Of a stretch of DNA of 64,000 bases, positions 34,357 to 43,053 are shown one piece after another. Each line of letters begins with the position of its first letter. The stretch's first letter is position 1. The notes beneath the pieces are model-generated. The model was not told the DNA's origin, ran no database searches, and saw only the letters and a list, made by a program, of their open reading frames with translations. The translations under genes were made by a program, and so were the position numbers. Source of the DNA: CATQHS01 sp965203375 (GTDB taxonomy: Bacteria > Actinomycetota > Acidimicrobiia > Acidimicrobiales > Aldehydirespiratoraceae); assembly GCA_965203375.1 (NCBI GenBank), contig OZ241886.1, positions 3,472,001 through 3,536,000 of the forward strand, read 5' to 3'.

Positions 34357-35273
34357 GCCGCGCCCCGGGTGAACGGCTCGGCTAGGGCGTCGGGCTTGCG
34401 AGCCCGGGTGGCGAACACCAGCAGCCCGGCGAAGGCCAGCACGAAGGGCATCGAGTCGAGGACGGCGCCGGGGACGTTCTCGACCCCCACCGCGGGCAGG
34501 GCCACGGCCAGGGCGTCGGCGAAGCCGAACAGCAGCGCCCCGGCGATGGTGCCCCACAGCCGCCACCCGCCGAACAGCACCGCGGCGATGGCTATGAAGC
34601 CCTTGCCCGCGGTCATGTACTGGGAGAACCCGCCCACCAGGCCCACGGCCAGATACGACCCGGACAGCCCGCTCAGCAGGCCGCAGGCGTAGATGGCCTG
34701 GCGGCGCCGGGCCAGAACCGGCACCCCGCTCATGTCGGCGGCGGCCGGGTTCTCGCCCACCGCCCGCACCTCCAGCCCCCAGCCGGTGCGCTGCACCGCC
34801 CACCAGACGGCCGCCGCGGCGGGCACGATCAGGTAGGTGGGCCAGGGCTGGGCGAACAGGGCCTCGCCGATGAGGGGGATGGCGGCCAGCCCGGGGATCT
34901 CCACCACGTGCAGGAGCCCGCCGGCCATGCTGCTCCCGCTGATCTCGTGGAACAGGAAAGTGGTCACGCCGATGGCCAGCGTGCTCAGGGCGATGCCCAC
35001 CACGAACTGGTTCACGTCGAGGTTGTGGCTCAGGTGGGCCTGCATGGCCGCCACCACCAGGCCAGCGCCCACGCCCAGCACCGCGCCCAGCACCGGCGAG
35101 CCGGTCTCGGCGGCGCCCAGGGCGGCGGCGTAGGCCCCGGCCAGCATCATGGCCTCGACGGAGATGTTGATGGTGCCGGCCCGCTCGGCCACGTACTCGC
35201 CCAGGGCCGCGAACAGAAGCAGCACCGCCAGCCGGATGGTCGGCTCGAGGATGGTCTCCAGATCGGCGATCAT
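34353..35273 (-). CDS. ABC transporter permease (nucleoside/BMP type), subunit 2
   Basis: The protein has 306 residues and about nine membrane segments. ERAGTINISVEAMMLAGAY and LEVRAVGENPAAADMSGVPVLARRRQAIYA are family signatures. It is a paralogue of 25225-26163. Its start overlaps the stop of a 38-codon mini-ORF and its stop overlaps another, so it is framed by mini-ORFs on both sides. Confidence 0.92.
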   Translation of the reverse strand: MIADLETILEPTIRLAVLLLFAALGEYVAERAGTINISVEAMMLAGAYAAALGAAETGSPVLGAVLGVGAGLVVAAMQAHLSHNLDVNQFVVGIALSTLAIGVTTFLFHEISGSSMAGGLLHVVEIPGLAAIPLIGEALFAQPWPTYLIVPAAAAVWWAVQRTGWGLEVRAVGENPAAADMSGVPVLARRRQAIYACGLLSGLSGSYLAVGLVGGFSQYMTAGKGFIAIAAVLFGGWRLWGTIAGALLFGFADALAVALPAVGVENVPGAVLDSMPFVLAFAGLLVFATRARKPDALAEPFTRGAA

Positions 35274-35386
35274 CGGACAGACCCGATCTGAGCCGAGGAC
35301 CCGGTCTGGGCCGAAGAGACGGGCAACGTCAGAGCCGACATCGCCGCGGCATCGGGCAACGTCGAAGCGGGGGCGGGGGTCGTCAT
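35270..35386 (-). other. Intercistronic mini-ORF (38 codons) between the two permease genes
   Basis: ATG 35386 overlaps the first permease's stop and TGA 35272-35270 overlaps the second permease's start, both as ATGA inside the shared sequence GTCCGATGA. The frame begins MTTPAPAS, like MTTPLPAS of the mini-ORF at 38081-38161. Internally GACGTTGCCC occurs twice and TCGGCYCAGAYCGGGTC twice, so it was itself built by small duplications. Confidence 0.55.
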
Positions 35387-36522
35387 CGGACTTCGGCGGC
35401 CGCGGAGCGCTGGGCGAGGCGGCGGGCTACCCGGCGGTCGCGGACCACCATCACCGCGGCGGGCAGCAGGGCCGCCACCACGAACAGGGCCTGGACCACG
35501 TCGGTGACGGTGCGGGAGATGCCGGTGGCGGTGAGGAAGCCGCCGCCGGTGCGCAGCGAGGCGAAGAAGAAGGCCACCGGCAGCACCCCCGCCGGGTTGA
35601 GCCGGGCCACCAGCGCCACCAGCAGCCCGTGCCACCCGAAGTCGTTGGCGATCATGTGCTGGAGCCGGAAGGCGGCGCCGGTGAGGAACATCCCCCCGGC
35701 CAGCCCGGCGGCCGCCCCCGAGATCACCAGCGCCCCGCCCCCCACCGTGGAGGGCCGCACCCCGGCCCGCCGGGCGGTCTGGAGGTTGCGGCCCAGCATC
35801 CTCAGCTTCAAGCCCCACACGCTGCGGGCCAGCAGGAAGGCCGCGGCGGCGATGATGGCGACGGCGACGGGCACGCCGATGTGGACGGTGTTGCCGAACA
35901 GCTCAACGTCGGGCAGGTGGGTGCTCTCGGGTATGCGCTCGCTCTGCGAGGCCCGCCGGGTGTTGGCCTCGGTGGTGTCGAGCAGCAGATAGTCCCGGGC
36001 TACTAGGAACAGGATGACGTTGGGGGCCACGAAGGTGAGCAGCAGCGTGCTGATCAGCACGTCCACCCGGCGGCGGGCGTGGGCCGCCGCGGCCAGTCCG
36101 GCCCAGAACCCCCCGGCCGCGGCCCCGGCCGCCAGCCCGAGAACGATCAGCATCCACGCCGGCCCGGGCGCCTTCAGCACCACCACCGCCGCGCCCAGGG
36201 CCCCCATGGCCACCTGGCCCTCGGTGCCGATGTTGTAGTAGCCGGCCCGGAAGGCCACCACCACGCCCAGCCCCACCAGGGCCAGCGGCGCCATCTCCAC
36301 CAGGGTCCGGCCCCAGGCCCCCGGGCTGCGGAGGCTGCCGTCGATCAGGGCGTCGAGCACCTCGGTGGGAGACCCGCCCACCGAGGCCACCAGCGCGCCG
36401 CTGGCCACCACCGCCACCGCGAAGAAGACGGCGAACAGCCCGGCCTGCAGGGCGATCCGGCGCGATGCGGGCTCGACCTCGCCGACCAGCCCCGAGCCGC
36501 CTCCGCTGTCGTCTGCGGTCAC
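35383..36522 (-). CDS. ABC transporter permease (nucleoside/BMP type), subunit 1
   Basis: The protein has 379 residues and about ten membrane segments. The signature FRAGYYNIGTEGQVAMG and MLGRNLQTARRAGV mark the family. GTG 36522 overlaps the ATPase stop (GTGA); the longer open frame lies inside the ATPase gene. Confidence 0.92.
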   Translation of the reverse strand: MTADDSGGGSGLVGEVEPASRRIALQAGLFAVFFAVAVVASGALVASVGGSPTEVLDALIDGSLRSPGAWGRTLVEMAPLALVGLGVVVAFRAGYYNIGTEGQVAMGALGAAVVVLKAPGPAWMLIVLGLAAGAAAGGFWAGLAAAAHARRRVDVLISTLLLTFVAPNVILFLVARDYLLLDTTEANTRRASQSERIPESTHLPDVELFGNTVHIGVPVAVAIIAAAAFLLARSVWGLKLRMLGRNLQTARRAGVRPSTVGGGALVISGAAAGLAGGMFLTGAAFRLQHMIANDFGWHGLLVALVARLNPAGVLPVAFFFASLRTGGGFLTATGISRTVTDVVQALFVVAALLPAAVMVVRDRRVARRLAQRSAAAEVR

Positions 36523-38084
36523 GCGGCCTGGCCGCCCATCATCAGGCTGAGCCGGTCGAGGTCGACCCCGGAGCGGGCCATCTCGCCGATCAGGCGGCCC
36601 CGGAAGATCACCGCGATCCGGTCGGCCAGCTCCAGGATCTCCTCCAGCTCGGTGGAGATCAGCAGCACGGCCACCCCGGCGTCGGCCGCGGCCCGGATCT
36701 GGCCGCTCATGTACTCGATGGCGCCCACGTCGAGGCCCCGGGTGGGCTGGGAGACGACCAGCGCCTTCGGTTCGCCGGACAGCTCCCGGGCCAGCACCAC
36801 CTTCTGCTGGTTGCCGCCGGACAGGAGCCGGAACGGCACGTCGGGCGACGGGGTGGCGATCTCGAACCGCTCGATCAGCGCCCGGGCCTCGGCCGCCACC
36901 CGGGACCGGTTGATGATCCCCCAGCGGGCCATCCGCCGAGGGTCGGCCAGGATCAGGTTCTCGGCCACGGTCAGGTCGAGCACGCAGCCCGAGGCGTGGC
37001 GGTCCTCGGGCACCACCCCCACTCCGGCCGCGGCCATGGCGCCGGGCGCCCCGGAGGCCACGGCCTCGCCGTCCACCTCCACCCGCCCGGAGTCGAGCTC
37101 CAGCAGGCTGGAGAACAGCTCGGTGAGGGCCGCCTGCCCGTTGCCCTCCACCCCGGCCACCCCCAGGATCTCGCCGGCCCGCAGCTCCAGGTCGAGCCCG
37201 TCGAGGAGGCGGCGCCCGTCGGGCCCCACCGCGGCGGCGCCGGTCACCCGCACCACGACGCCGCCGGCGGAGTGCTCGGCCACGTCTTGGCCGGCCAGCT
37301 CGTCGAGCAGGCCCAGCGCGGAGGCCTCGGCCCGCAGCGACACGTCCCGGCCGACCATGGCCCGGGCCAGCGTCGGGGGATCGGCCTCGGCGGTGGCCAT
37401 CTCGGCCGCCACCCGGCCGCCGCGCATGATGGCCACCCGGTCGGTGGCGTGGAGGATCTCCTCGAGCTTGTGGCTGATGAGCACCACCGCCCGCCGGCGG
37501 TCGGCCACCATGCGCCGCAGCACCTCGAAGAGCCGGCGCGACTCGGCCAGGGTCAGCACCGACGTGGGCTCGTCCAGGATGATCACCGTCGGGTCGCGGC
37601 GCAGGCACTTGATGATCTCCACCCGCTGGCGCTGGGAGGCGTCGAGGTCGCCGATGCGGGCGTCGGGGTCGATGACCAGGTCGTAGGCCTGGCTGAGCCT
37701 GCTCACCTCGGACCGCAGCCCGGCCGCGTCCAGCCCGCCCCGGCCCCCGAGCCGCACGTTCTCCCACACGGTGAGGGCGTCGATGACGCTGAAGTGCTGG
37801 TGGACCATGGCGACGCCCAGCTCGGCGGCGTGGATGGGATCGCGCACCGCCCGGGCCCGGCCCCCGATCCGGATCTCTCCGGCGTCGGGGGGGACCAGGC
37901 CCAGCACGATCTTCATCAGCGTCGATTTGCCGGCCCCGTTCTCGCCCAGCAGGCCGACGATCTCGCCCGGCGCCACCGACAGGTCGACCCGGTCGCAGGC
38001 GGTGACCGGCCCGAACCGCTTGCTGACGCCCCGAAGCTCCAGGATCGGCGGGGCCGCGGGCTCGGCCGGAGCCGACGCCGTCAC
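36519..38084 (-). CDS. ABC transporter, double ATP-binding protein (nucleoside/BMP type)
   Basis: The protein has 521 residues and two ABC domains. The first has GENGAGKST, LDASQRQRVEI and VIILDEPTS. The second has GVEGNGQAAL as a degenerate Walker A, LSGGNQQKVVLAREL and SQPTRGLDVGA. It is a paralogue of 22385-23998. GTG 38084 overlaps the stop of the mini-ORF that separates it from the substrate-binding protein gene. Confidence 0.93.
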   Translation of the reverse strand: MTASAPAEPAAPPILELRGVSKRFGPVTACDRVDLSVAPGEIVGLLGENGAGKSTLMKIVLGLVPPDAGEIRIGGRARAVRDPIHAAELGVAMVHQHFSVIDALTVWENVRLGGRGGLDAAGLRSEVSRLSQAYDLVIDPDARIGDLDASQRQRVEIIKCLRRDPTVIILDEPTSVLTLAESRRLFEVLRRMVADRRRAVVLISHKLEEILHATDRVAIMRGGRVAAEMATAEADPPTLARAMVGRDVSLRAEASALGLLDELAGQDVAEHSAGGVVVRVTGAAAVGPDGRRLLDGLDLELRAGEILGVAGVEGNGQAALTELFSSLLELDSGRVEVDGEAVASGAPGAMAAAGVGVVPEDRHASGCVLDLTVAENLILADPRRMARWGIINRSRVAAEARALIERFEIATPSPDVPFRLLSGGNQQKVVLARELSGEPKALVVSQPTRGLDVGAIEYMSGQIRAAADAGVAVLLISTELEEILELADRIAVIFRGRLIGEMARSGVDLDRLSLMMGGQAA

Positions 38085-38161
38085 CGGGCGCTCCCCCCAG
38101 ACCGAGCCGACGGCGCGGCCGCGGAGCGGGCCGGGGCCGACGCCGGCAGCGGGGTCGTCAC
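38081..38161 (-). other. Intercistronic mini-ORF (26 codons) from duplication of the ATPase gene start
   Basis: GTG 38161 overlaps the lipoprotein stop and TGA 38083-38081 overlaps the ATPase start, both GTGA. It reads MTTPLPASAPARSAAAP against MTASAPAEPAAP of the ATPase; the DNA matches well after a 12-base insertion (GCGTCGGCYCCGGCC shared). The offset is 77 bp. Confidence 0.65.
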
Positions 38162-39396
38162 CCGGACCCGACGAAGTCCTCTGGAACCAGCTCGCCCGAG
38201 CCGATCATGGCCACGACCTCGTCGATGGCGGCCTGCTCCTCGGGGGTGGCGTCGCACATCACGACGCCGACCTCGGGGTCGATCCCCACCACGAACTCGC
38301 GGATCACGCCCTCGCGGTATTCGCCGTCGGCGAAGTCCCGGAGGTTGGCCACCAGATAGTCGCCCGGCGGGAACAGCGCCGACCCGACGAAGGGCGAGCC
38401 CGGGAAGCAGGTGTAGGTCGAGGCCGACAGGGCCATCCCGCCCTCGGAGGCCACGAACCCGCCGGTGGGGAACATGGCCCCGCCCAGGAAGGTGTGGATC
38501 ACGCCCACGTCCTGGTCGAGCATGGCCCGGGCCGCCTCGATGCCCAGCGCGGCGTCGTTGAAGTCGCCGGTGTGGGTCACCACCAGCTCGGCGTCGGGGA
38601 TGACCGACTTGAGCCCGGCCTCCAGCGAGCGGTGGGCGTTGGTGGAGAAGGCCAGCTCGGGGCCGCCGATGAAACCGGCCTTGGCGCCGCCGGTGCGCTC
38701 CAGGAGCTGGGCCATGGCCACGCCCGTCACCCAGTAGATCTGGAAGTAGTCGTCGCTGGACTGGCCGTAGCATTCGGACTCGACGGCCAGGGTGGCTGAG
38801 ATGTACATGGCGATGTGGCCGAACTCCTCGGTGCAGGCGATGGCGTCGAGCCCGTCCTGGAGCTCGGTGGCCCCCACGGCCAGGAAATCGATGCCCTGGC
38901 GGGCCAGATCGGCCATGGCCGACTCGCTCTCGGCCGGGTTGATGAAGTCGGCCACGATCAGCTCCCAGCCCGCCTCGTCGGCGAAGGCCCTGGCCCCCCT
39001 GACGAAGCTCTCGTAGTAGCCGCCGTCGTTGGTGTCGCCGGGGCTGGCGATGCCGATCACCACCCGGCCGTCGTCGTTGATGTCGGGCTGGCCGACGACC
39101 AGGGTGCCCTCGCCGGACGTCTCGCCTGAGTCGTCTTCGCCTGACATCTCCCCGCCGCCGGACGCCTCGTCTTCGCCCGACATCTCCTCGCCACTGCTCG
39201 TCTCGTCTTCGCCGGACGCCTCCTCGCCGCCGCTGCCGGAGTCCGTGCTCGACTGGCCGGAGTCGGCGGCTGCGGTGGTGGTCGGGGCGGCGCCGCCGGA
39301 GGCACCGCCGTCGTCGGAGTCGTCATCGCCGCCGCAGGCCGCGGCCACCAGGCTCAGGGCCAGGACCAAGGCCGCGGCTCGCCAGATTCGGGTCAT
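38158..39396 (-). CDS. BMP-family ABC transporter substrate-binding lipoprotein (second copy)
   Basis: The 412-residue protein has a signal peptide with lipobox LVAAAC (Cys21), a long Ser/Glu/Gly/Asp linker with repeats of SGEDE and EMSGEDE type up to about residue 100, DINDDGRVVIG (EF-hand-like loop), then a BMP domain with GDTNDGGYYESFV. AAAGGA lies 7 bases before the ATG. It is first gene of the long minus-strand operon reaching to 29642, which adds a molybdenum hydroxylase to the importer. Confidence 0.92.
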   Translation of the reverse strand: MTRIWRAAALVLALSLVAAACGGDDDSDDGGASGGAAPTTTAAADSGQSSTDSGSGGEEASGEDETSSGEEMSGEDEASGGGEMSGEDDSGETSGEGTLVVGQPDINDDGRVVIGIASPGDTNDGGYYESFVRGARAFADEAGWELIVADFINPAESESAMADLARQGIDFLAVGATELQDGLDAIACTEEFGHIAMYISATLAVESECYGQSSDDYFQIYWVTGVAMAQLLERTGGAKAGFIGGPELAFSTNAHRSLEAGLKSVIPDAELVVTHTGDFNDAALGIEAARAMLDQDVGVIHTFLGGAMFPTGGFVASEGGMALSASTYTCFPGSPFVGSALFPPGDYLVANLRDFADGEYREGVIREFVVGIDPEVGVVMCDATPEEQAAIDEVVAMIGSGELVPEDFVGSG

Positions 39397-39435
39397 TCGG
39401 AAACGTCCTTTCGCTTCGGATCGGCTTTCTATTCA

Positions 39436-39573
39436 ATCAGAGACGGCCAGGCCCCGTCGTGGTCAGGCCGCCGACCGACCGCCTCAGGCCGGGTTCTCCT
39501 CCATGGTCGGGTTTCTCTCCATCAGGGACTGCAGGGCCCCGTCGTCGTCGAGCAGCCGCCCGACCGCCTCGCC
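39436..39573. repeat. Duplicated 3' end of the isocitrate lyase gene
   Basis: The sequence encoding the GRLLDDDGALQSLM part of the lyase (39521-39573) recurs in degenerate form at 39436-39488, straddling and following the stop codon. GCCCCGTCGT at 39451 and 39536 fixes the offset at 85 bp. The downstream copy is not in a usable frame. Confidence 0.75.
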
Positions 39574-41748
39574 GTCGATGTCGGCCACGATCATCTCGCC
39601 CACCTCCTCCGACACCGACCCGAAGACGCCCATGGCCTTCATGCCCGCGGTCTGGGCCCGGTTGTCGTCGGTGGGGGTGAGGTAGTGGATGGAGGAGACC
39701 TTGTAGCGCAGCACCAGGAACAACTGGAGCAGCACCATGAGCCGCTTGCGCCGCAGGGCCTCAGCGGTGGTCTGGTCCCGCACCGACAGGATGGCCCGGC
39801 CCCGCCGGTCCTTGAGGACGGCGAAGATCACGTTGGCGACGGCGGAGGCGCCGTCGGACACGCTGAGCTCGAGGATCTCCGACCCGGCCTTGTAGGGCCG
39901 CAGCCTCACCCGCAGCTCGGAGGCGACGCCGTGACGGGCCGCCCAGCGGGCCAGCCACCCCTCCAGCACCGACGTGGGGGCCTCGGTCTGGGCCAGGTGC
40001 TGGAACTGGGTTGAGCCCTTGCCCATGGCCCGGGTGGTGGCGGTGCGCCCCGAGGTGGCCATGAGCGCCGCGTCCAGCCGGGGGCCGCCCACCAGGGTCT
40101 GGGGCGTCCGGTAGGGCGAGTCCAGCAGGCGCAGGCGGCGCTGCACTTGGGCCAGGGCCAGCATCCCGTCCTCGTTGAGGGCGGTGGCCAGCTCCTCGCC
40201 GGCCATCCCGTCGATCTGGTGGCCGCCGTAGGTGATGAAGTTGAAGACGAACCCCATCCGGCCCAGCTCGGCCGGGAACTGGCGCATCTCCTCGTCGGTC
40301 ATCCCGGTGGTGTCCCAGTTGAACGACGGCGACAGGTTGTAGGCCAGCATCTTGTCGGGGTAGACGGCGTGGACGGCTTCGGCGAAGGCCCGGGCGTCCT
40401 CGAGGTCGGCGGTCTTGGTCTCCATCCACAAGATGTCGCAGAAGGGGGCCACGGCCAGCGACTTGGCCACCGCGTAGTCGATGCCGCCCTGCACCTGGTG
40501 GTAGCCCTCGGGGGTCAGGGCCGGGGCCGGGTCCCAGGCCGGGTCGAGGTCCATCCGGGCGGCCCGGGCCCGGGCGGTTTCCAAGTCGGCGGTGCGGGCG
40601 AAGGCCAGCCACTCCTCGGGAGTGGTCTCGAAGTGCTCGCCCTCGGTGGCGCGCCACTCCATCCGGTCGGCCACGGCCTGGGCGTAGGTGGTGAGGCCGG
40701 CCGCGGCCTGCCACGCCTCCACCAGCACGTCGGCCGTCCGGTCCACCGCCTCGCCCGCGGTGATCTCGGAGTTCCGTCCGGCCGCCGCGGCCTCCTCCAG
40801 GGCGGCCCGGACCCCGGCCCGGGCCAGCCACGACTCGGCCACGGCGTAGGCCTCGTCGGAGACGGCGTAGAGGAGATGCCCGTTGACCTCCTCCAGGCCG
40901 GCCTCGTGCAGCAGCTTCAGCACGGCCAGATAGGCGGCCTTGTAGGGGGGGACCTCGGCGGTGGCCCCCAGGATGAAGGGCTGGTCGCGCTCGTCGCCGC
41001 CCCCGTGGAGCAGGCTGGCCGACTCGGCGTCGGTGCGGGCCACGATGATGCCGGCGACGCCCATCACGTCGAGCTGGAAGCGGGCCGCGTTGAGGCGCTT
41101 GATCTGCTCGTCGGTCGGGACCAGCACCTTGCCGCCCTGGTGGCCGCACTTCTTCTCCCCCGGCTTCTGGTCCTCGATGTGGTAGCCGGGCACGCCGGCC
41201 TCCACGAACCGCCGGATCAGGTTGCGGACGTGGGGGTCGCCGCCGTGGCCGGTGTCGGCGTCGGCGATGATGAACGGGGAGTAGTCCACCTCGGGGGCCC
41301 GGTCGCGCTCGGCGGGGGTCATGCGGGACCGCAGGAACCGCTGGTTGCGGTCGGCGGTGAGCAGGGCCCGCACCATGGCCGCGGCCTCGTCGGGCACCCG
41401 GCCCAAGGGGTAGCTGGCCAGGTCGGGGCCGGGGTCCTCCTGCTGGTCGCCCTTGGCCGAAGTGGCCCAGCCGCCCAGGTAGATGCCCTCAATGCCGGCC
41501 CGCTTCATGGCCACGGCCTGGCCCGGCGAGTAGGGGCCGAAGGTGGTGATGGCCAGCCCGGCGGCGAACAGCTCCCGGAGGCGGGCGTGGAACCGCTCGG
41601 CCGCGTCGCGGGCCACGGTGTAGTCGGCCCGGATGGCGCCGCGCTGCTCCACCACCTGGCGGGCCGAGTACAGCCGCCGCAGCCCGGCGAACCGGGGCCC
41701 CGACATCCATTCCCGCACCGACCGGACTTCAGCCTCGAAAGCCCCCAC
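39484..41748 (-). CDS. aceA: Isocitrate lyase, long ICL2 type
   Basis: The enzyme cleaves isocitrate to glyoxylate and succinate, opening the glyoxylate shunt. The active-site loop reads KKCGHQGGKVLVPT (usual KKCGHMGGKVL). ADADTGHGG and YHIEDQKPGEKKC precede it; NLSPSFNW and the C-terminal half are also conserved. At 754 residues it matches the long mycobacterial ICL2 class rather than the 430-residue form; in that class the extra C-terminal domain (about 600-754 here) is regulatory. It stands alone, and growth on acetate, fatty acids or other acetyl-CoA sources is implied. Confidence 0.93.
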   Translation of the reverse strand: MGAFEAEVRSVREWMSGPRFAGLRRLYSARQVVEQRGAIRADYTVARDAAERFHARLRELFAAGLAITTFGPYSPGQAVAMKRAGIEGIYLGGWATSAKGDQQEDPGPDLASYPLGRVPDEAAAMVRALLTADRNQRFLRSRMTPAERDRAPEVDYSPFIIADADTGHGGDPHVRNLIRRFVEAGVPGYHIEDQKPGEKKCGHQGGKVLVPTDEQIKRLNAARFQLDVMGVAGIIVARTDAESASLLHGGGDERDQPFILGATAEVPPYKAAYLAVLKLLHEAGLEEVNGHLLYAVSDEAYAVAESWLARAGVRAALEEAAAAGRNSEITAGEAVDRTADVLVEAWQAAAGLTTYAQAVADRMEWRATEGEHFETTPEEWLAFARTADLETARARAARMDLDPAWDPAPALTPEGYHQVQGGIDYAVAKSLAVAPFCDILWMETKTADLEDARAFAEAVHAVYPDKMLAYNLSPSFNWDTTGMTDEEMRQFPAELGRMGFVFNFITYGGHQIDGMAGEELATALNEDGMLALAQVQRRLRLLDSPYRTPQTLVGGPRLDAALMATSGRTATTRAMGKGSTQFQHLAQTEAPTSVLEGWLARWAARHGVASELRVRLRPYKAGSEILELSVSDGASAVANVIFAVLKDRRGRAILSVRDQTTAEALRRKRLMVLLQLFLVLRYKVSSIHYLTPTDDNRAQTAGMKAMGVFGSVSEEVGEMIVADIDGEAVGRLLDDDGALQSLMERNPTMEENPA

Positions 41749-41783
41749 GGCTCCCCCTTCCCGCAGTCCACCGGGCGGCCCCA

Positions 41784-41810
41784 GTTCCCGGCCACCCCTC
41801 CGGCGGGAAC
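41784..41810. promoter_or_regulatory. Inverted repeat upstream of isocitrate lyase
   Basis: GTTCCCG (41784-41790) and CGGGAAC (41804-41810) form 7-bp arms around a 13-base loop, 36-62 bases upstream of the lyase start. It could be an operator; nothing else supports that. Confidence 0.3.
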
Positions 41811-41977
41811 TCTAACGGACCCCGCCCCCGCTGCTACCGGCCCGCGGCTTCAATCTCCGCTGTCACACCCCAGCCGTATTTTCGCGGGCACTGACTCGAA
41901 CGGCTAACAGAAAGTGAAGGTTCGCCATGACGATAATCAACCCGAGCCGCAGGCCGCGGGTCCGCCCCGCGGGATGC

Positions 41978-42006
41978 TTGACTCATCCTCCGTGCTTTAG
42001 TATGAT
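41978..42006 (+). promoter_or_regulatory. Sigma70-type promoter of the restriction-modification genes
   Basis: TTGACT (41978-41983) and TATGAT (42001-42006) are separated by exactly 17 bases. AAGGAGG at 42009-42015 and ATG 42025 follow so closely that transcription would begin at or within the ribosome-binding sequence, giving almost no 5' leader. Confidence 0.75.
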
Positions 42007-42024
42007 CCAAGGAGGAGATGAGAA

Positions 42025-43053
42025 ATGATAGAAGATGCATCTAAAAGGGGCCTTTCGGGAGAAACCTCTGTGCCGATACCAGCAAAGGCTAACGGGCATG
42101 CCACCTACGAAACTAGAATGTTTGAGGAGTTCGCGATTCTAGAAAGGAATTGTGCATGGAAAAACGACCCACGGATTCCTAGTTGGGTGCGACCTGAGAA
42201 TGTAGGTCTAGACAAGTTCTTTACCCGGCCTGAGGTAGCCCGCTCGTGTCATGCTTCTTTGCTTTCCTGGATGCAAGACGATGGCGCAAATGACGAGCAC
42301 TACCGATTTATCGAACCGGCAGCAGGAACAGGTGCCTTCTATGATTTACTACCCCCTTGTCAAAGAGTAGGTATTGATCTACTACCATATAAGGATGAAT
42401 ACGAGATCGGCGATTTCCTTTCATGGACACCGGCAGATAATGGACTTAGAAATGCAGTCATCGGCAACCCTCCATTCGGATATCGTGCTTGGCTAGCACT
42501 GGCTTTCATTAATCATGCGGCAACGTTTGCGGACTACGTAGGCCTGATCCTTCCCATGGCTTTCCAGAGTGATGGAAAGGGCAGTCCAAAGCTTCGAGTC
42601 GAAGGTTTGCGCTTGATGCACAGTGAAATTCTTCCTCAAGATTCGTTTTTAGACGACGAGGGCAAAGCAGCCAAAGTCAATGCCCTCTGGCAGGTCTGGC
42701 AACGTGGAGTGAACAATACACAACCAGTCCGGACCTGCAAGAACTGGTTAGACATCTTCACAGTTGATATGAGAAAAGAAAGACTTTGTGGCCAATCGCG
42801 ACTCCAAGAGGCTGATTTCTTCCTGCAACGTACCTTCTATAACGAACCACCTAAGCTCGTCCGTCAGTTTTCAGATGTACGCTATGTATGCGGATACGGC
42901 TTGGTGATTAAGCGAGATAAGCAAGGGGTAATCGACACCTTGCAGAATGCCAATTGGACGAACTACAGCAACCTTGCTGCTCACAATTGTCGTCATATCA
43001 GCATGTACCACATTCGCCAAGTTTTGACTGACTCGGGATACATCGATGACTGA
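42025..43053 (+). CDS. DNA adenine N6-methyltransferase of a restriction-modification pair
   Basis: This 342-residue protein is AT-rich in base use. FIEPAAGTGAF is the AdoMet-binding motif I and NPPFGYRAW is the catalytic NPPF/Y motif IV of N6-adenine methylases. FFTRPEVARSC before motif I resembles the usual region preceding it in such enzymes. AAGGAGG lies 9 bases before the ATG. It overlaps the endonuclease gene by 8 bases. It should methylate and so protect host DNA at the cognate site, which cannot be read from sequence. Confidence 0.85.
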   Translation: MIEDASKRGLSGETSVPIPAKANGHATYETRMFEEFAILERNCAWKNDPRIPSWVRPENVGLDKFFTRPEVARSCHASLLSWMQDDGANDEHYRFIEPAAGTGAFYDLLPPCQRVGIDLLPYKDEYEIGDFLSWTPADNGLRNAVIGNPPFGYRAWLALAFINHAATFADYVGLILPMAFQSDGKGSPKLRVEGLRLMHSEILPQDSFLDDEGKAAKVNALWQVWQRGVNNTQPVRTCKNWLDIFTVDMRKERLCGQSRLQEADFFLQRTFYNEPPKLVRQFSDVRYVCGYGLVIKRDKQGVIDTLQNANWTNYSNLAAHNCRHISMYHIRQVLTDSGYIDD

